Shown piece by piece: positions 31,341-40,535 of a stretch of DNA of 44,941 nt. A program made the position numbers and the translations under genes. Position 1 is the first letter of the stretch; each line of letters begins with the position of its first letter. Below the pieces are notes generated by a model. The model was not told where the DNA came from and made no database searches. It saw only the letters and a program-made list of their open reading frames with translations. The stretch is from NCBI RefSeq assembly GCF_001552175.1, contig NZ_BCQR01000098.1, positions 1 to 44,941 on the forward strand, in the 5' to 3' direction. Source of the stretch: Actinomadura kijaniata NBRC 14229. GTDB taxonomy: Bacteria > Actinomycetota > Actinomycetes > Streptosporangiales > Streptosporangiaceae.

Positions 31341-32338
31341 TACGACGTCGCAGACCCCTTGTGGCCGAGCGCCCCGCCGTAGCGGGCGATGACACGTGCC
31401 CGCAGCTCGGGGTCGTCGCGGGGGACCGGCTCCAGGAAGACCTCGTCGATCTCCTCGTGGGCCTCGCGCAGCTCGTGGTCGAGGCGGACGCAGGCGCGTT
31501 CCATCTCGGCGGAGGTCAGCACGTCGCGGAAGTCCAGCCGGGCGCACACCAGCACCCGGTCCGCGCCGACGATCATGGTGAGGACGTCCACGACCTGCTC
31601 GACCTCGGGGGCGGCGGCGAGCCGGGCGCGGACGTCGGCGACGATGCGGGGGTCGGCCTGGCTGCCGATGAGCAGGTTCAGGTTGATGCGGCCGAGGACC
31701 AGCGCGACGGCGGTGAGCAGCACGCCGATCAGCACCGAGCCGACGCCGTCCCAGACGGCCGAGCCGGTGAGCTGGTGCAGGCCCATGCCCGCGAACGCCA
31801 GCAGCAGGCCGATCAGCGCGGCCGAGTCCTCCAGCAGGACGCTGATGGAGGTGGGCTCGTCGGTGCGGCGGATGTGGACGATGGTGGACAGGCCCTCGGC
31901 GCGGGCGTCGGAGCGGACCTGCCGCAGCGCCTGCTGCCAGGAGATCGCCTCCAGGAGGAAGGAGACGCCGAGCACGACGTAGCCGACCAGCGGGTCGGGC
32001 TCGTCGCCGTGGTGGTGGCCGAGCAGGGTCTCCACGCCTTGGTAGAACGCGAACAGCGCGCCCATCCCGAAGATCGCGACGGCGACGAGCAGGGTCCAGA
32101 TGTAGCGTTCCTTGCCGTAGCCGAACGGGTGGCGGCGGTTGGCCGGGCGGGTGCTGCGGCGCAGTCCGACCAGCAGCAGGACCTCGTTGAAGGTGTCGGC
32201 GACCGAGTGGGCGGCCTCGGCGGCCATGGACGCCGATCCGGTGACGACCGCCGCGATGATCTTCGCGACGGCGATTCCGAGATTGGCCCCGAACGCCAGC
32301 AGGACCGTCAACGCGCTTTCCGGCTTCTCCTCGGCCAT
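31340..32338 (-). CDS. Cation diffusion facilitator (CDF) metal efflux protein
   Basis: A 332-residue protein with six predicted helices. It begins ALTVLLAFGANLGIAVAKII, with the first metal-site helix GSASMAAEAAHSVADTFNEV (the HxxxD motif). The loop HPFGYGKERYIWTLLVAV is highly typical. The second site sits in the helix containing ISVLLEDSAALIG, with Asp and Glu in place of the usual HxxxD, as in the ZnT9-like subgroup. A His-rich loop (LLGHHHGDEPD) lies between helices three and four. The C-terminal domain is cytoplasmic. It would export Zn2+ or another divalent cation against protons. The ATG at 32338 follows a G-rich site. Confidence 0.9.
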   Translation of the reverse strand: MAEEKPESALTVLLAFGANLGIAVAKIIAAVVTGSASMAAEAAHSVADTFNEVLLLVGLRRSTRPANRRHPFGYGKERYIWTLLVAVAIFGMGALFAFYQGVETLLGHHHGDEPDPLVGYVVLGVSFLLEAISWQQALRQVRSDARAEGLSTIVHIRRTDEPTSISVLLEDSAALIGLLLAFAGMGLHQLTGSAVWDGVGSVLIGVLLTAVALVLGRINLNLLIGSQADPRIVADVRARLAAAPEVEQVVDVLTMIVGADRVLVCARLDFRDVLTSAEMERACVRLDHELREAHEEIDEVFLEPVPRDDPELRARVIARYGGALGHKGSATS

Positions 32339-32435
32339 GCACACCCCCCGTGATCAACGCTGTCATTCCCGCCGCCGCGGCGCTGACACGGGACGGCCGA
32401 CCGGGGGAGCGGGCGGGGGAGCGGGCGGGGCCGGG

Positions 32436-33608
32436 TCAGGGGCGGCGGAGGCGTTCCAGGTCGGGCTTGCCGGAGGGGAGCAGCGGGATCTCCGGCAGCA
32501 GTTCCAGTTCGCGCGGGGCGGCGCAGGCGGGCATGGTCCGCCGGATCCAGTCGCGCAGTTCGGCGAGGGTGGGGGCGTGGTCGCCGGGGACGACGACGGC
32601 GGTGACGCGTTCGCCCCACTCGGGGTCGGGGCGGCCGACGACGACGGCGTCGCGGATCTCGGGGTGGCGGGCCAGGGCGGCGGCGACCTCGCCCGCGACG
32701 ACCTTCTCGCCGCCGGTGTTGATGACGTCGTCGACGCGGCCGCGCACGCGCAGGCGGCCGTTCTCGACGACGCCGAGGTCGCGGGTGACGAACCAGTCGC
32801 CGTCGCGGACCGAGGCGGTGAGCCGGGGGCGCAGGCGGTAGCCGGTGAACAGGACGGGCCCGGCGAGGCGGATGCGGCCGTCGGCGTCGATGTCCAGGCG
32901 GACGCCGTCCAGGGGGAGGCCGTCGTAGACGCAGCCGCCGCTGGTCTCGCTCATGCCGTAGGTGGTGAGGACCCGTGCGCCGCGTTCGCGGGCGGCGGCG
33001 AGCAGGCCGTCGGGGGCGGCGGCGCCGCCGAGCAGGATGGAGCGGAACTTCGACAGGTCGGTCCCGGCGTCCAGCAGGCGGCGCAGCTGGGTGGGCACGA
33101 CGGCCAGGTGGGCGGCGTCGGCGTCGGCGACGGCGGTGGGGTCGAAGCGGGGCTGGATGACCGGTTCGGTGCCGGCGACCAGGGCGCGGACCAGGACCTG
33201 GATACCGGCGATGTGGCTGGTGGGCAGGCAGCACAGCCAGCGGTCGCCGGGTTCGGCGCGCACGCGCTGGAGGGTGGCGGTGGCCGAGGCGCGCAGGGCC
33301 GGGGCCGACAGTTCGACGATCTTGGGGGTGCCGGTGGAGCCGGAGGTGGCGATCAGCACGGCGGTGTCGGGCTCGGCGGGGATGCCCGCGATCGGCGCAC
33401 AGGCGCTGCGGGGCCGGTAGGGGGTGATGCCGTCGGCGGTCTCGACGGCGTGGGGGGCCAGGGCGTCCAGCAGGGCGGTGCGGGCGGGGGCGGGCAGGTC
33501 GGGGGAGATCGGGCAGATCGCCGGGCCGGTGCCGTCGAGGGCGGCGGCCAGGGCGGCGAACAGGCGTGGGCCGGGCGGGAGTACGACGGCGTGCAGGCGG
33601 CGATCCAT
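32436..33608 (-). CDS. menE: o-Succinylbenzoate-CoA ligase
   Basis: A 390-residue adenylate-forming ligase that activates o-succinylbenzoate with CoA in menaquinone synthesis. The ATP-binding motif ATSGSTGTPKIVELS, the A5 motif VLTTYGMSETSGGCVY, DGDWFVTRDLGV and the A8 hinge RVRGRVDDVINTGGEKV are all visible, ending with the catalytic Lys in LPSGKPDLERL. It is shorter than many acyl-CoA ligases, as usual for MenE. It is divergent from menB with 113 bases between starts, within the men cluster, which makes the assignment firm. Confidence 0.92.
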   Translation of the reverse strand: MDRRLHAVVLPPGPRLFAALAAALDGTGPAICPISPDLPAPARTALLDALAPHAVETADGITPYRPRSACAPIAGIPAEPDTAVLIATSGSTGTPKIVELSAPALRASATATLQRVRAEPGDRWLCCLPTSHIAGIQVLVRALVAGTEPVIQPRFDPTAVADADAAHLAVVPTQLRRLLDAGTDLSKFRSILLGGAAAPDGLLAAARERGARVLTTYGMSETSGGCVYDGLPLDGVRLDIDADGRIRLAGPVLFTGYRLRPRLTASVRDGDWFVTRDLGVVENGRLRVRGRVDDVINTGGEKVVAGEVAAALARHPEIRDAVVVGRPDPEWGERVTAVVVPGDHAPTLAELRDWIRRTMPACAAPRELELLPEIPLLPSGKPDLERLRRP

Positions 33609-33721
33609 GGTCTGTTCAGCGTAGACGACCCCGCTGAACGCGTTCGAATCGGCGAGGCGGTTAGATGGGGGAGGGCCCGGTCGTCGGGTCCGGCCAGGGG
33701 ATCCGGCAGGGAGAGGGACAC

Positions 33722-34621
33722 ATGGTTTCGGAGTTGTTCGACCCGGACGCGTGGAAGGTGGTCGAGGGGTTCGACTTCACCGACATCACCTACCACCGCG
33801 CCGTGGACCACGGCACGGTGCGGATCGCGTTCGACCGGCCGGAGGTGCGCAACGCGTTCCGGCCGCACACCGTGGACGAGCTGTACCGGGCGTTGGACCA
33901 CGCGCGGATGTCCAGCGACGTGGGGTGTGTGATCCTGACCGGCAACGGGCCCTCGCCCCGGGACGGCGGGTGGGCGTTCTGCTCGGGCGGTGACCAGCGC
34001 ATCCGGGGCAAGGACGGCTACAAGTACGCTGAGGGGGAGACCTCCGACACGATCGACCCGGCGCGGGCGGGGCGGCTGCACATCCTGGAGGTGCAGCGGC
34101 TGATCCGGTTCATGGGCAAGGTCGTGATCTGCGTGGTGCCGGGGTGGGCCGCCGGGGGCGGGCACAGCCTGCACGTGGTGTGCGACCTGACGCTGGCCAG
34201 CGCCGAGCACGCCCGGTTCAAGCAGACCGACGCGGACGTGGCCAGCTTCGACGGCGGGTTCGGGTCGGCGTACCTGGCGCGGCAGGTGGGGCAGAAGTTC
34301 GCGCGGGAGATCTTCTTCCTGGGCGAGACCTACACCGCCGAGGACGCGCACCGGATGGGCATGGTCAACGCGGTCGTGCCGCACGCCGAGCTGGAGAAGA
34401 CGGCGCTGGAGTGGGCCCGGAAGATCAACGGCAAGAGCCCGACGGCGCAGCGGATGCTGAAGTTCGCCTTCAACCTGATCGACGACGGTCTGGTGGGGCA
34501 GCAGGTGTTCGCCGGGGAGGCGACGCGGCTAGCCTACGGGACCGACGAGGCGGCGGAGGGCCGGGACTCGTTCCTGGAGAAGCGCGACCCCGACTGGTCG
34601 CGCTACCCGTGGCACTACTAG
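33722..34621 (+). CDS. menB: 1,4-Dihydroxy-2-naphthoyl-CoA synthase
   Basis: A 299-residue crotonase-fold enzyme closing the second ring of naphthoquinone from o-succinylbenzoyl-CoA. Characteristic stretches are AFCSGGDQRIRGKDGYKY (the GGDQ of MenB), VVPGWAAGGGHSLHVVCDLT (oxyanion hole) and KQTDADVASFDGGFGSAYLA, with the conserved Asp and the GFGSAY motif. The C-terminus DPDWSRYPWHY is typical. The ATG at 33722 follows a GGGAGAGGGA site. It heads menB-menC-menD, all co-directional with short gaps. Confidence 0.97.
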   Translation: MVSELFDPDAWKVVEGFDFTDITYHRAVDHGTVRIAFDRPEVRNAFRPHTVDELYRALDHARMSSDVGCVILTGNGPSPRDGGWAFCSGGDQRIRGKDGYKYAEGETSDTIDPARAGRLHILEVQRLIRFMGKVVICVVPGWAAGGGHSLHVVCDLTLASAEHARFKQTDADVASFDGGFGSAYLARQVGQKFAREIFFLGETYTAEDAHRMGMVNAVVPHAELEKTALEWARKINGKSPTAQRMLKFAFNLIDDGLVGQQVFAGEATRLAYGTDEAAEGRDSFLEKRDPDWSRYPWHY

Positions 34622-34652
34622 ATCTTCGAGCAGGGCAGGGGGAGCGGTTCGG

Positions 34653-35579
34653 GTGCGGGTCTACTCGATCCCGATGCGGACGAGGTTCCGCGGCATCACA
34701 CGGCGGCAGGGCGTGCTGCTGCACGGCCCGGCGGGGTGGGGCGAGTTCTCGCCGTTCGCCGAGTACGGGCCGCCGGAGACCGCGCGCTGGCTGGCGGCGG
34801 CCCGGGAGGCCGCCCGTGACGGCTGGCCGGCGCCGGTCCGCGACCGGATCCCGGTGAACGTGACCGTTCCCGCCGTCGGCCCCGAGCGCGCGCACGCGAT
34901 CGTGCGCGCCTCGGGCTGCCGCACCGCCAAGGTCAAGGTCGCCGAACGCGGCCAGGACGACGCCGACGACATCGCCCGCGTGGAGGCGGTCCGCGACGCC
35001 ATCGGCCCCGGCGGGCTGGTGCGGATCGACGTCAACGGCGCCTGGGACGTCGACCACGCCGCCCGGATGATCCGCACCCTGGACCGGTTCGGCCTGGAGT
35101 ACGTCGAGCAGCCGTGCGCGACGCTGGAGGAGCTGGCGCGGGTGCGGCTGCTGGTGGACGTCCCGATCGCCGCCGACGAGTCGATCCGCCGCGCCGAGGA
35201 CCCGTTGCGGGTGAAGGCGGCCGGGGCCGCCGACGTGGCGGTGCTGAAGGTCCAGCCGCTGGGCGGGGTCGCCGCCGCGCTGCGGGTCGCCGAGGCCACC
35301 GGGCTGCCGGTGGTGGTGTCCAGCGCGGTGGAGACCTCGGTGGGGCTGGCGGCGGGCGTGGCGCTGGCCGCCGCGCTGCCGGAGCTGCCGTACGCGTGCG
35401 GCCTGGCGACGCTGTCGCTGCTGGAGGGCGATGTGGTGGGCGATCCGCTGGTGGCCGAGGACGGGTTCGTGCCGGTCCGCCGCCCGGAGGTGGACGAGGC
35501 CGCCCTGCGCCGTTTCGAGATCGAGGACGAGGGGTGGCGGCGGCGCGTCGCCGACGCCCACGCGTCCCTGGAAGCCTGA
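34653..35579 (+). CDS. menC: o-Succinylbenzoate synthase
   Basis: A 308-residue enolase-superfamily enzyme dehydrating SHCHC to o-succinylbenzoate. The catalytic Lys pair is in RTAKVKVAE, and the metal ligands are the Asp in RIDVNGAWD, the Glu in YVEQPCATLEEL and the Asp in IAADESIR. A second Lys lies in VAVLKVQPLGG. These match actinobacterial MenC. The GTG at 34653 has a GGGGGAGC site and is 31 bases after menB. Confidence 0.94.
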   Translation: MRVYSIPMRTRFRGITRRQGVLLHGPAGWGEFSPFAEYGPPETARWLAAAREAARDGWPAPVRDRIPVNVTVPAVGPERAHAIVRASGCRTAKVKVAERGQDDADDIARVEAVRDAIGPGGLVRIDVNGAWDVDHAARMIRTLDRFGLEYVEQPCATLEELARVRLLVDVPIAADESIRRAEDPLRVKAAGAADVAVLKVQPLGGVAAALRVAEATGLPVVVSSAVETSVGLAAGVALAAALPELPYACGLATLSLLEGDVVGDPLVAEDGFVPVRRPEVDEAALRRFEIEDEGWRRRVADAHASLEA

Positions 35580-35601
35580 CCGTGATCGGAGAGCCCCGCC
35601 C

Positions 35602-37272
35602 ATGAACCCCGCCACCGCCCTGGCGACCGTCCTGGTGGACGAACTGGTGCGCTGCGGCATGACCGACGCGGTGCTGGCCCCCGGGTCGCGGTCGGCTCCC
35701 CTGGCCCTGGCGCTGCACGCCGCCGCGCAGGCCGGGCGGCTGCGGCTGCACGTGCGGGTCGACGAGCGGTCGGCGTCGTTCCTGGGGCTGGGCATGGCCA
35801 AGCGGTCGGCCCGGCCGGTGCTGCTGGTGTGCACCTCCGGGACGGCCGCCGCCAACTTCCACCCGGCGGTGATCGAGGCGGGCGAGTCGGGCGTCCCGCT
35901 CATCGTGATCACCGCCGACCGGCCGCCCGAGCTGCGCGACACCGGCGCCAACCAGACGATCGACCAGGTCAAGCTGTACGGCACGGCGGTGCGGTGGAGC
36001 ACCGAGGTCGGGACGCCGGAGAACCGGCCCGGCATGGTCGCCTACTGGCGTTCGCTGGTGGCGCGGGCATGGGGGCTGGCGCAGGCGCCGGTGCCGGGCC
36101 CGGTGCACCTGAACGCCGCGTTCCGCGAGCCGCTGATCCCCGACGGCGACGACTCGTGGTGCGAGCCGCTGGACTCCGACACCGGCGGGCCGTGGACGAA
36201 GATCCGGGCGGCGACGCCGGGGTCGGTGCTGCACGTCCCGGCGACCCGGCGCGGGCTGCTGGTGGTCGGTGACGGCGCCGCCAACGTCAAGCGGTACGTG
36301 GCGGCGGCGTCGATGGCGGGCTGGCCGGTGCTGGCCGAGCCCAACGGCAACGCCCGCTACGGCGACCACGCGCTGTCGGCGCACCACTTCCTGCTGGGGG
36401 TGCCCGAGTTCGTCGAGCGGCACCGGCCCGAGGTGGTGGTGACGCTCGGCAAGCCGGGGCTGTCGCGGCCGCTGCTGTCGCTGCTGCGGCGGGCCGACGA
36501 GCACATCGTGCTGTCACCGGACCTGGCGCGCTGGCCCGACCCGGTGCGGTCGGCGACCCAGGTCGCCCAGGACGTGGAGATCCCGGTGGTGTCGGGCGAC
36601 GACGGGTGGCTGAAGTCGTGGCGGGCCGCCGACCTGGCCGCCGCGGCGGCCGTGGACGAGGTCCTGGACGCCCACCCCGAGATCACCGAACCGCGCCTGG
36701 CGCGCGACCTGGTGGCGGGCCTGCCGGGCGGGTCGCTGCTGTTCGTGGCGGCGTCCATGCCGATCCGCGACCTGGACCAGGTGATGCGGCCGCGCCGCGG
36801 CATCCGGATCATGGCGAACCGGGGGGCGTCGGGCATCGACGGGCTGGTGTCCACGGCGATGGGCGCGGCGCTGGTCCACTCGGGCCGCTCGTACGCGCTG
36901 CTGGGGGACCTGTCGTTCCTGCACGACCAGAACGGCCTGATCCTGGGCCCGGAGGACCGGCGTCCCGACCTGGCGATCGTGGTGGTCAACAACTCCGGCG
37001 GCGGGATCTTCTCGCTGCTGCCGCAGGCGACGCTGCCGGGGCCGTTCGAGCGGGTCTTCGGCACCCCGCACCAGGTGGACCTGGAGGCGGTCGCGGCCGC
37101 GCACCGCATCCCGTACCGGCGCCTGGAGTCGGCGGCCGACCTGCCCAAGGCGGTCGCGGGGGAGGGGCTGCGGATCGTGGAGGCCCGCACCGACCGGGAG
37201 GCCAACGCGGCCCTGCACGCCGAACTCCGCCGGGCGGCCCACCAGGCCGTCCGCACCACCCTGGCCGACTGA
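35602..37272 (+). CDS. menD: SEPHCHC synthase (MenD, thiamine-diphosphate enzyme)
   Basis: A 556-residue ThDP enzyme joining 2-oxoglutarate and isochorismate. The N-terminal Pyr domain has VLAPGSRSAPLALAL and VRVDERSASFLGLGMAKRS (with the catalytic Glu) and LLVCTSGTAAANFHPAVIEA. The C-terminal PP domain holds the cofactor motif GDLSFLHDQNGLIL through VVVNNSGGGIFSLLP. The length is normal. The ATG follows a CGGAGAG site 22 bases after menC. menF, menH and menA are not in the window. Confidence 0.97.
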   Translation: MNPATALATVLVDELVRCGMTDAVLAPGSRSAPLALALHAAAQAGRLRLHVRVDERSASFLGLGMAKRSARPVLLVCTSGTAAANFHPAVIEAGESGVPLIVITADRPPELRDTGANQTIDQVKLYGTAVRWSTEVGTPENRPGMVAYWRSLVARAWGLAQAPVPGPVHLNAAFREPLIPDGDDSWCEPLDSDTGGPWTKIRAATPGSVLHVPATRRGLLVVGDGAANVKRYVAAASMAGWPVLAEPNGNARYGDHALSAHHFLLGVPEFVERHRPEVVVTLGKPGLSRPLLSLLRRADEHIVLSPDLARWPDPVRSATQVAQDVEIPVVSGDDGWLKSWRAADLAAAAAVDEVLDAHPEITEPRLARDLVAGLPGGSLLFVAASMPIRDLDQVMRPRRGIRIMANRGASGIDGLVSTAMGAALVHSGRSYALLGDLSFLHDQNGLILGPEDRRPDLAIVVVNNSGGGIFSLLPQATLPGPFERVFGTPHQVDLEAVAAAHRIPYRRLESAADLPKAVAGEGLRIVEARTDREANAALHAELRRAAHQAVRTTLAD

Positions 37273-37309
37273 CCGTCAGCGCCGCACCCGAACGGGAAGC
37301 CGTGCGCCC

Positions 37310-37560
37310 CGGAACGGTGACGGCCCGGCCGTCAGGGGCGCGCCGGTGAGTGGAGGCGAACGGGAAGGGCCTGGGGGACACGCTCGACGATCGGTCCAAC
37401 GGGGTGGTGAGGGCCAGGCCGGGGAAGCGGTCGAAGGGCGCCCGCAGAGCGATGGGGGTTTGGAGACGAACCAACGGCGCGCCGGGACAGAAGCGCCGGC
37501 CGTGTCCGAAGCCCACCGGGACGGGTACGGCGAGGAACTCGACCAGCTCGAAGCGGTGCC
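37310..37560 (-). pseudogene. Cytochrome P450, C-terminal remnant
   Basis: On the minus strand a frame reads VGFGHGRRFCPGAPLVRLQT followed by PIALRAPFDRFPGLALTTPL. This is the P450 heme-ligand loop (FGxGxxxCxGxxLAR) and the following L-helix, with Cys retained. The sequence after it (SSVSPRPFPFAST) keeps the usual tail order. Upstream in the same frame the sequence becomes Arg/Pro-rich and no I-helix or ExxR motif is seen. Only about 80 of 400 residues survive, with no start codon of its own. Confidence 0.65.
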
Positions 37561-37782
37561 GCAGGCTGCGGTTGGCCGGCAGCGAAGACCCGTCGCCCGG
37601 CGTGGCCAGCGGCCGGGCCGCGTGCGCCGTCCGCGCCAGCGGCGGCGAGGCGAGGCGGGCGGGGGCGCACCGAGAGGCACGCGGGAAGGCCCCAACGACT
37701 TGGCGGCCCCGCGGGTGGGCGGGCAGGCCGATGCGCCATCGGTGCCGTGCCGCCACTCGCCGGGCCGCCGTTCGCCGGATCG

Positions 37783-39303
37783 TCAGGCCGCGGGGACAGG
37801 GCTGATCGTCACGGTGGCCTGGGAGGCGGCGGGGTCGGTCGTGTCGACCTTCACCACGGCCTGGTGCGGGGCGGAGCCGATGGTCAGCTCCTGGCCCGGG
37901 GTGAGCGCTCCGGCGGGGTGCCAGCCCGCCCCGAGGATCTCGGGACCGTTCTCGCTGTTGCGGGTGTGCACCAGGACGCGGGGGCCGGGCAGCCCGCGAT
38001 CCCATCGGGTCTGCTCGCGGTACTCCAGGTAGTGGACCTGGGAGGAGGCGGGCGCCTGGAGGCGGGCGGCCAGGTGGCCGTCGGTCCCCGGGCTGTTCAG
38101 GGCCGCCAGGGTGATGGTCCGCGGGGCGGCCGGCCACGAGCGCCAGACGCGGGAGCGGTGCAGCCAGCCCAGGTTCTCCAGGTTGATCGCGGCGGCGCCG
38201 GGGCCCGCGGCGCGGTTCTCGGAGTCGGTGAACGTCCAGACGTTCATCGCGCTCATGATGTCGAAGCGGTCGCCGTAGACGCCGTCGCCCTGTGAGGAGG
38301 AGTGACCGAGGCCGAGGGCGTGGCCGATCTCGTGGGCCATGAACGTGGGCTCGAACGCGCGGTTCTCGGAGTAGGCGAGCACGACCGAGTGACCGCCGAC
38401 CGAGCCGTGGTCGGCGTCGATGTTGTAGCCGAACACGACCTGGGTGAAGGGGCCCAGGGAGATCCCTGCCCCGGCGGCCGCCTCGCGGCCCCACTCGGCG
38501 AGCTTGGCGCGCTGCTGCTGCCCGGAGTACTTGTCGATCTCGTTCCGGGTGCGGCCGATGTCGAGCCAGTCGAAGACCCTGCTTCCGCCGGCGTCGTACT
38601 GGCCGTAGGACAGTTCCGCCCAGTACGCGGCCCCGTTGGAGGGGTCCTGGCCGCCCGGCAGGAAGAAGTCCGCCCAGCGCCGGCGTGATCCGGCGGGCAC
38701 GTCGGTGGGGCGGCACAGGACCACGGCGAGGGGCGTGGCGGGGTCGGAGTACCTGCGCAGCAGGTCGGCGGGGACGTCGCGCCAGGTCACGGTGTCGCGG
38801 GGGAAGAGGTGCAGCCCGAAGACCAGCCCCTTGCCGTAGTCGGTCTGGTGGAAGGTCGGGAAGGCGGCGGCGTAGCCGTTGCGGGCGGCGTAGTCGCTGG
38901 CGGCCCGCATCATGGCGGGCACCTGGGTGCGGTCGCACACCCCGAGCTCGGCGGCCCGGACGTCCCGGAACTCGGCCTTGCCCGGTTTGATGAGGAAGGT
39001 CCCGTAGACCACGCCGGAGCCGTGGTCGGCCTGGTGGAAGGTGGGCAGCCCGGCCGCGTAGCCGTTGCGGGCCGCGTAGTCGTTCGCGCCGCGGAACATC
39101 GCCCCGACGTCCTCGATGTCGTGGACGCCGTACTCGTCGCGGGGAACGTCTTCGAAGTCGGCGGTCGTGTCGGGGACGAGGTGTGTCCCGTAGACCATGC
39201 CGTCGCCGTAGTCGGCCTCGTGGAAGTTCGGCCAGGCCGCCGCGTGACCGTGGTGGTGCGCGTAGTCGTTCGCCTCACGGAAACGCCTGTCCCGGTCGCC
39301 CAT
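37783..39303 (-). CDS. Metzincin-type zinc metalloprotease with three N-terminal repeats
   Basis: A 506-residue protein with two parts. Residues 8-53, 69-115 and 131-177 are three copies of one module, with the core ANDYAARNGYAAGLPTFHQA then a DYGxGxVYGTxLI and a xxxxRDV ending. I do not recognise the module. The protease part follows: the zinc motif HEIGHALGLGH (His324, Glu325, His328, His334) and a Met-turn DIMSAMN (Met350) define a metzincin. A C-terminal beta region extends to 506. Strikingly no signal peptide or membrane segment is present. The ATG at 39303 has a GGGGGAT site. Its function might be intracellular or depend on a non-classical export route. Confidence 0.85.
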   Translation of the reverse strand: MGDRDRRFREANDYAHHHGHAAAWPNFHEADYGDGMVYGTHLVPDTTADFEDVPRDEYGVHDIEDVGAMFRGANDYAARNGYAAGLPTFHQADHGSGVVYGTFLIKPGKAEFRDVRAAELGVCDRTQVPAMMRAASDYAARNGYAAAFPTFHQTDYGKGLVFGLHLFPRDTVTWRDVPADLLRRYSDPATPLAVVLCRPTDVPAGSRRRWADFFLPGGQDPSNGAAYWAELSYGQYDAGGSRVFDWLDIGRTRNEIDKYSGQQQRAKLAEWGREAAAGAGISLGPFTQVVFGYNIDADHGSVGGHSVVLAYSENRAFEPTFMAHEIGHALGLGHSSSQGDGVYGDRFDIMSAMNVWTFTDSENRAAGPGAAAINLENLGWLHRSRVWRSWPAAPRTITLAALNSPGTDGHLAARLQAPASSQVHYLEYREQTRWDRGLPGPRVLVHTRNSENGPEILGAGWHPAGALTPGQELTIGSAPHQAVVKVDTTDPAASQATVTISPVPAA

Positions 39304-39626
39304 GGTGATCCCCCAGAGGGTGTCGAGTTCGCATCTGTCTCACCACGACCCTCGGGGGTGGAGCGGCTCGGCACCACCACCCGACATTGGGGATTGACCA
39401 CGCGACCCAGGCGTCACCCGCGGCAGCCGGTGGAGGAAGGGGCGGACCGGGAACCTCCGGACAGTGCAGGTCCCGGCGCTGGTCCCGCCCGAAAACACAC
39501 CACGCTGGTCGTGCTCGCCGACGCCAGGACCTTCACCTGGCGTGCAACCTGAAGATCAGCACCATGGACTTCCACGAGTGCATCGCCCACATGGACACCG
39601 AGCCGTGGCGGGAGGGCGCCTGGGCG
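39304..39626. other. Intergenic stretch, no gene seen
   Basis: Upstream of the metalloprotease start; presumably holds its promoter. A frame near 39565 (MDFHECIAHMDTEPW) looks protein-like for some 15 residues but runs into the terminator of the next gene. Confidence 0.5.
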
Positions 39627-39658
39627 GGCGCTCGGCGCTGTGTGCTTGCCCGAGCGCC
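39627..39658 (-). terminator. Stem-loop terminator after the tyrosine phosphatase gene
   Basis: GGCGCTCGG (39627-39635) pairs exactly with CCGAGCGCC (39650-39658) around 14 bases, 26 bases past the minus-strand stop at 39684. Confidence 0.65.
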
Positions 39659-39683
39659 AGCGCAGAAGCCGGGCGGCGCGGGG

Positions 39684-40496
39684 TCAGTCGAGCAGGCGGC
39701 TGCGCAGGGCGGCGGTGTCCTCGTCGGTCCAGCCGTGCTGGGCGAGCCAGGGGAGGGTGCCGCCGTGCTCCTCGTCGAGGCGGGTGAGGAACTTGTCCAT
39801 GATGGCGGCGTGGGGCTGGTGGCTGTCGGCGGGACGTGAGTCCAGGTCGGCGGCGTAGGTGGGGCTGTTGCGCAGCCGGGTGAGGACGGCGTGGAGGCGT
39901 TCGCCGGTCTGGGCGTAGTCGGTGACGATGGCCTCGCGGGTGACGCCGACGACGTCCAGGGCCAGGGCGCAGACGACGCCGGTGCGGTCCTTTCCGGCGG
40001 CGCAGTGGACGAGGGCGGCGCCGTCGGTGCGGGCCATGACGCGCAGGGCGGCGACGATGGAGTCGGCGCGGTCGCGAAGATAGCCGTGGTAGTGGCCGAT
40101 GGAGCGTTCCTGTTCGGGACCGTCCTGGTGGGGGCGTTGCTGCCAGGGAAGGACCTGGTCGAGGTCGACGCCGCCGGGGGCGGTGTCGGCCGCGACGTCG
40201 GTGTGGCGGCCGCCTTCGGCGAACAGGGACAGGTGGTGGATGGTGACGGAGGGGGTGCGGGTGAGGGGGCCGGGGCCCTCCAGCCGGACCTCGGGGTGGC
40301 TGCGCAGGTCGATGACGTTCTTGAGGGCGTAGTCGTCGAGGAGGACGCGGAGGTCGGCGACGGTGAGGTCCTGGAGGTTGTCGGCGCGTAGGACCCGTCC
40401 CCGTCGCGTCTCTTGTCCGTCGGCCGTGGGAAGGCCGCCCAGGTCGCGGGCGTTGACCGCGCCTTCGAGTTGGATCCACCGCGTGCGCTCGCTCAT
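39684..40496 (-). CDS. Tyrosine/serine protein phosphatase (MptpB-like)
   Basis: A 270-residue phosphatase. The N-terminus EGAVNARDLGGLPTADG is the NxRDxGG motif of this family, and the P-loop HCAAGKDRTG holds catalytic Cys165 and Arg171. The KDRTG form is typical of MptpB-like enzymes, which act on phospho-Tyr, phospho-Ser/Thr or phosphoinositides. The C-terminal helical lid is present. No signal peptide is seen. The ATG at 40496 has no good ribosome site; a TAAAGT -10-like box eight bases upstream makes a leaderless transcript possible. It is divergent from the desaturase. Confidence 0.92.
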   Translation of the reverse strand: MSERTRWIQLEGAVNARDLGGLPTADGQETRRGRVLRADNLQDLTVADLRVLLDDYALKNVIDLRSHPEVRLEGPGPLTRTPSVTIHHLSLFAEGGRHTDVAADTAPGGVDLDQVLPWQQRPHQDGPEQERSIGHYHGYLRDRADSIVAALRVMARTDGAALVHCAAGKDRTGVVCALALDVVGVTREAIVTDYAQTGERLHAVLTRLRNSPTYAADLDSRPADSHQPHAAIMDKFLTRLDEEHGGTLPWLAQHGWTDEDTAALRSRLLD

Positions 40497-40535
40497 GGTT
40501 GGTGACTTTATCGGGCGGTCGTGACGTTTGTTTTA

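Noticed and set aside
32400..32440. GGGGGAGCGGGCGGGGGAGCGGGC direct repeat
   Set aside because: Short GC-rich duplication with no link to a gene function; likely simple-sequence.
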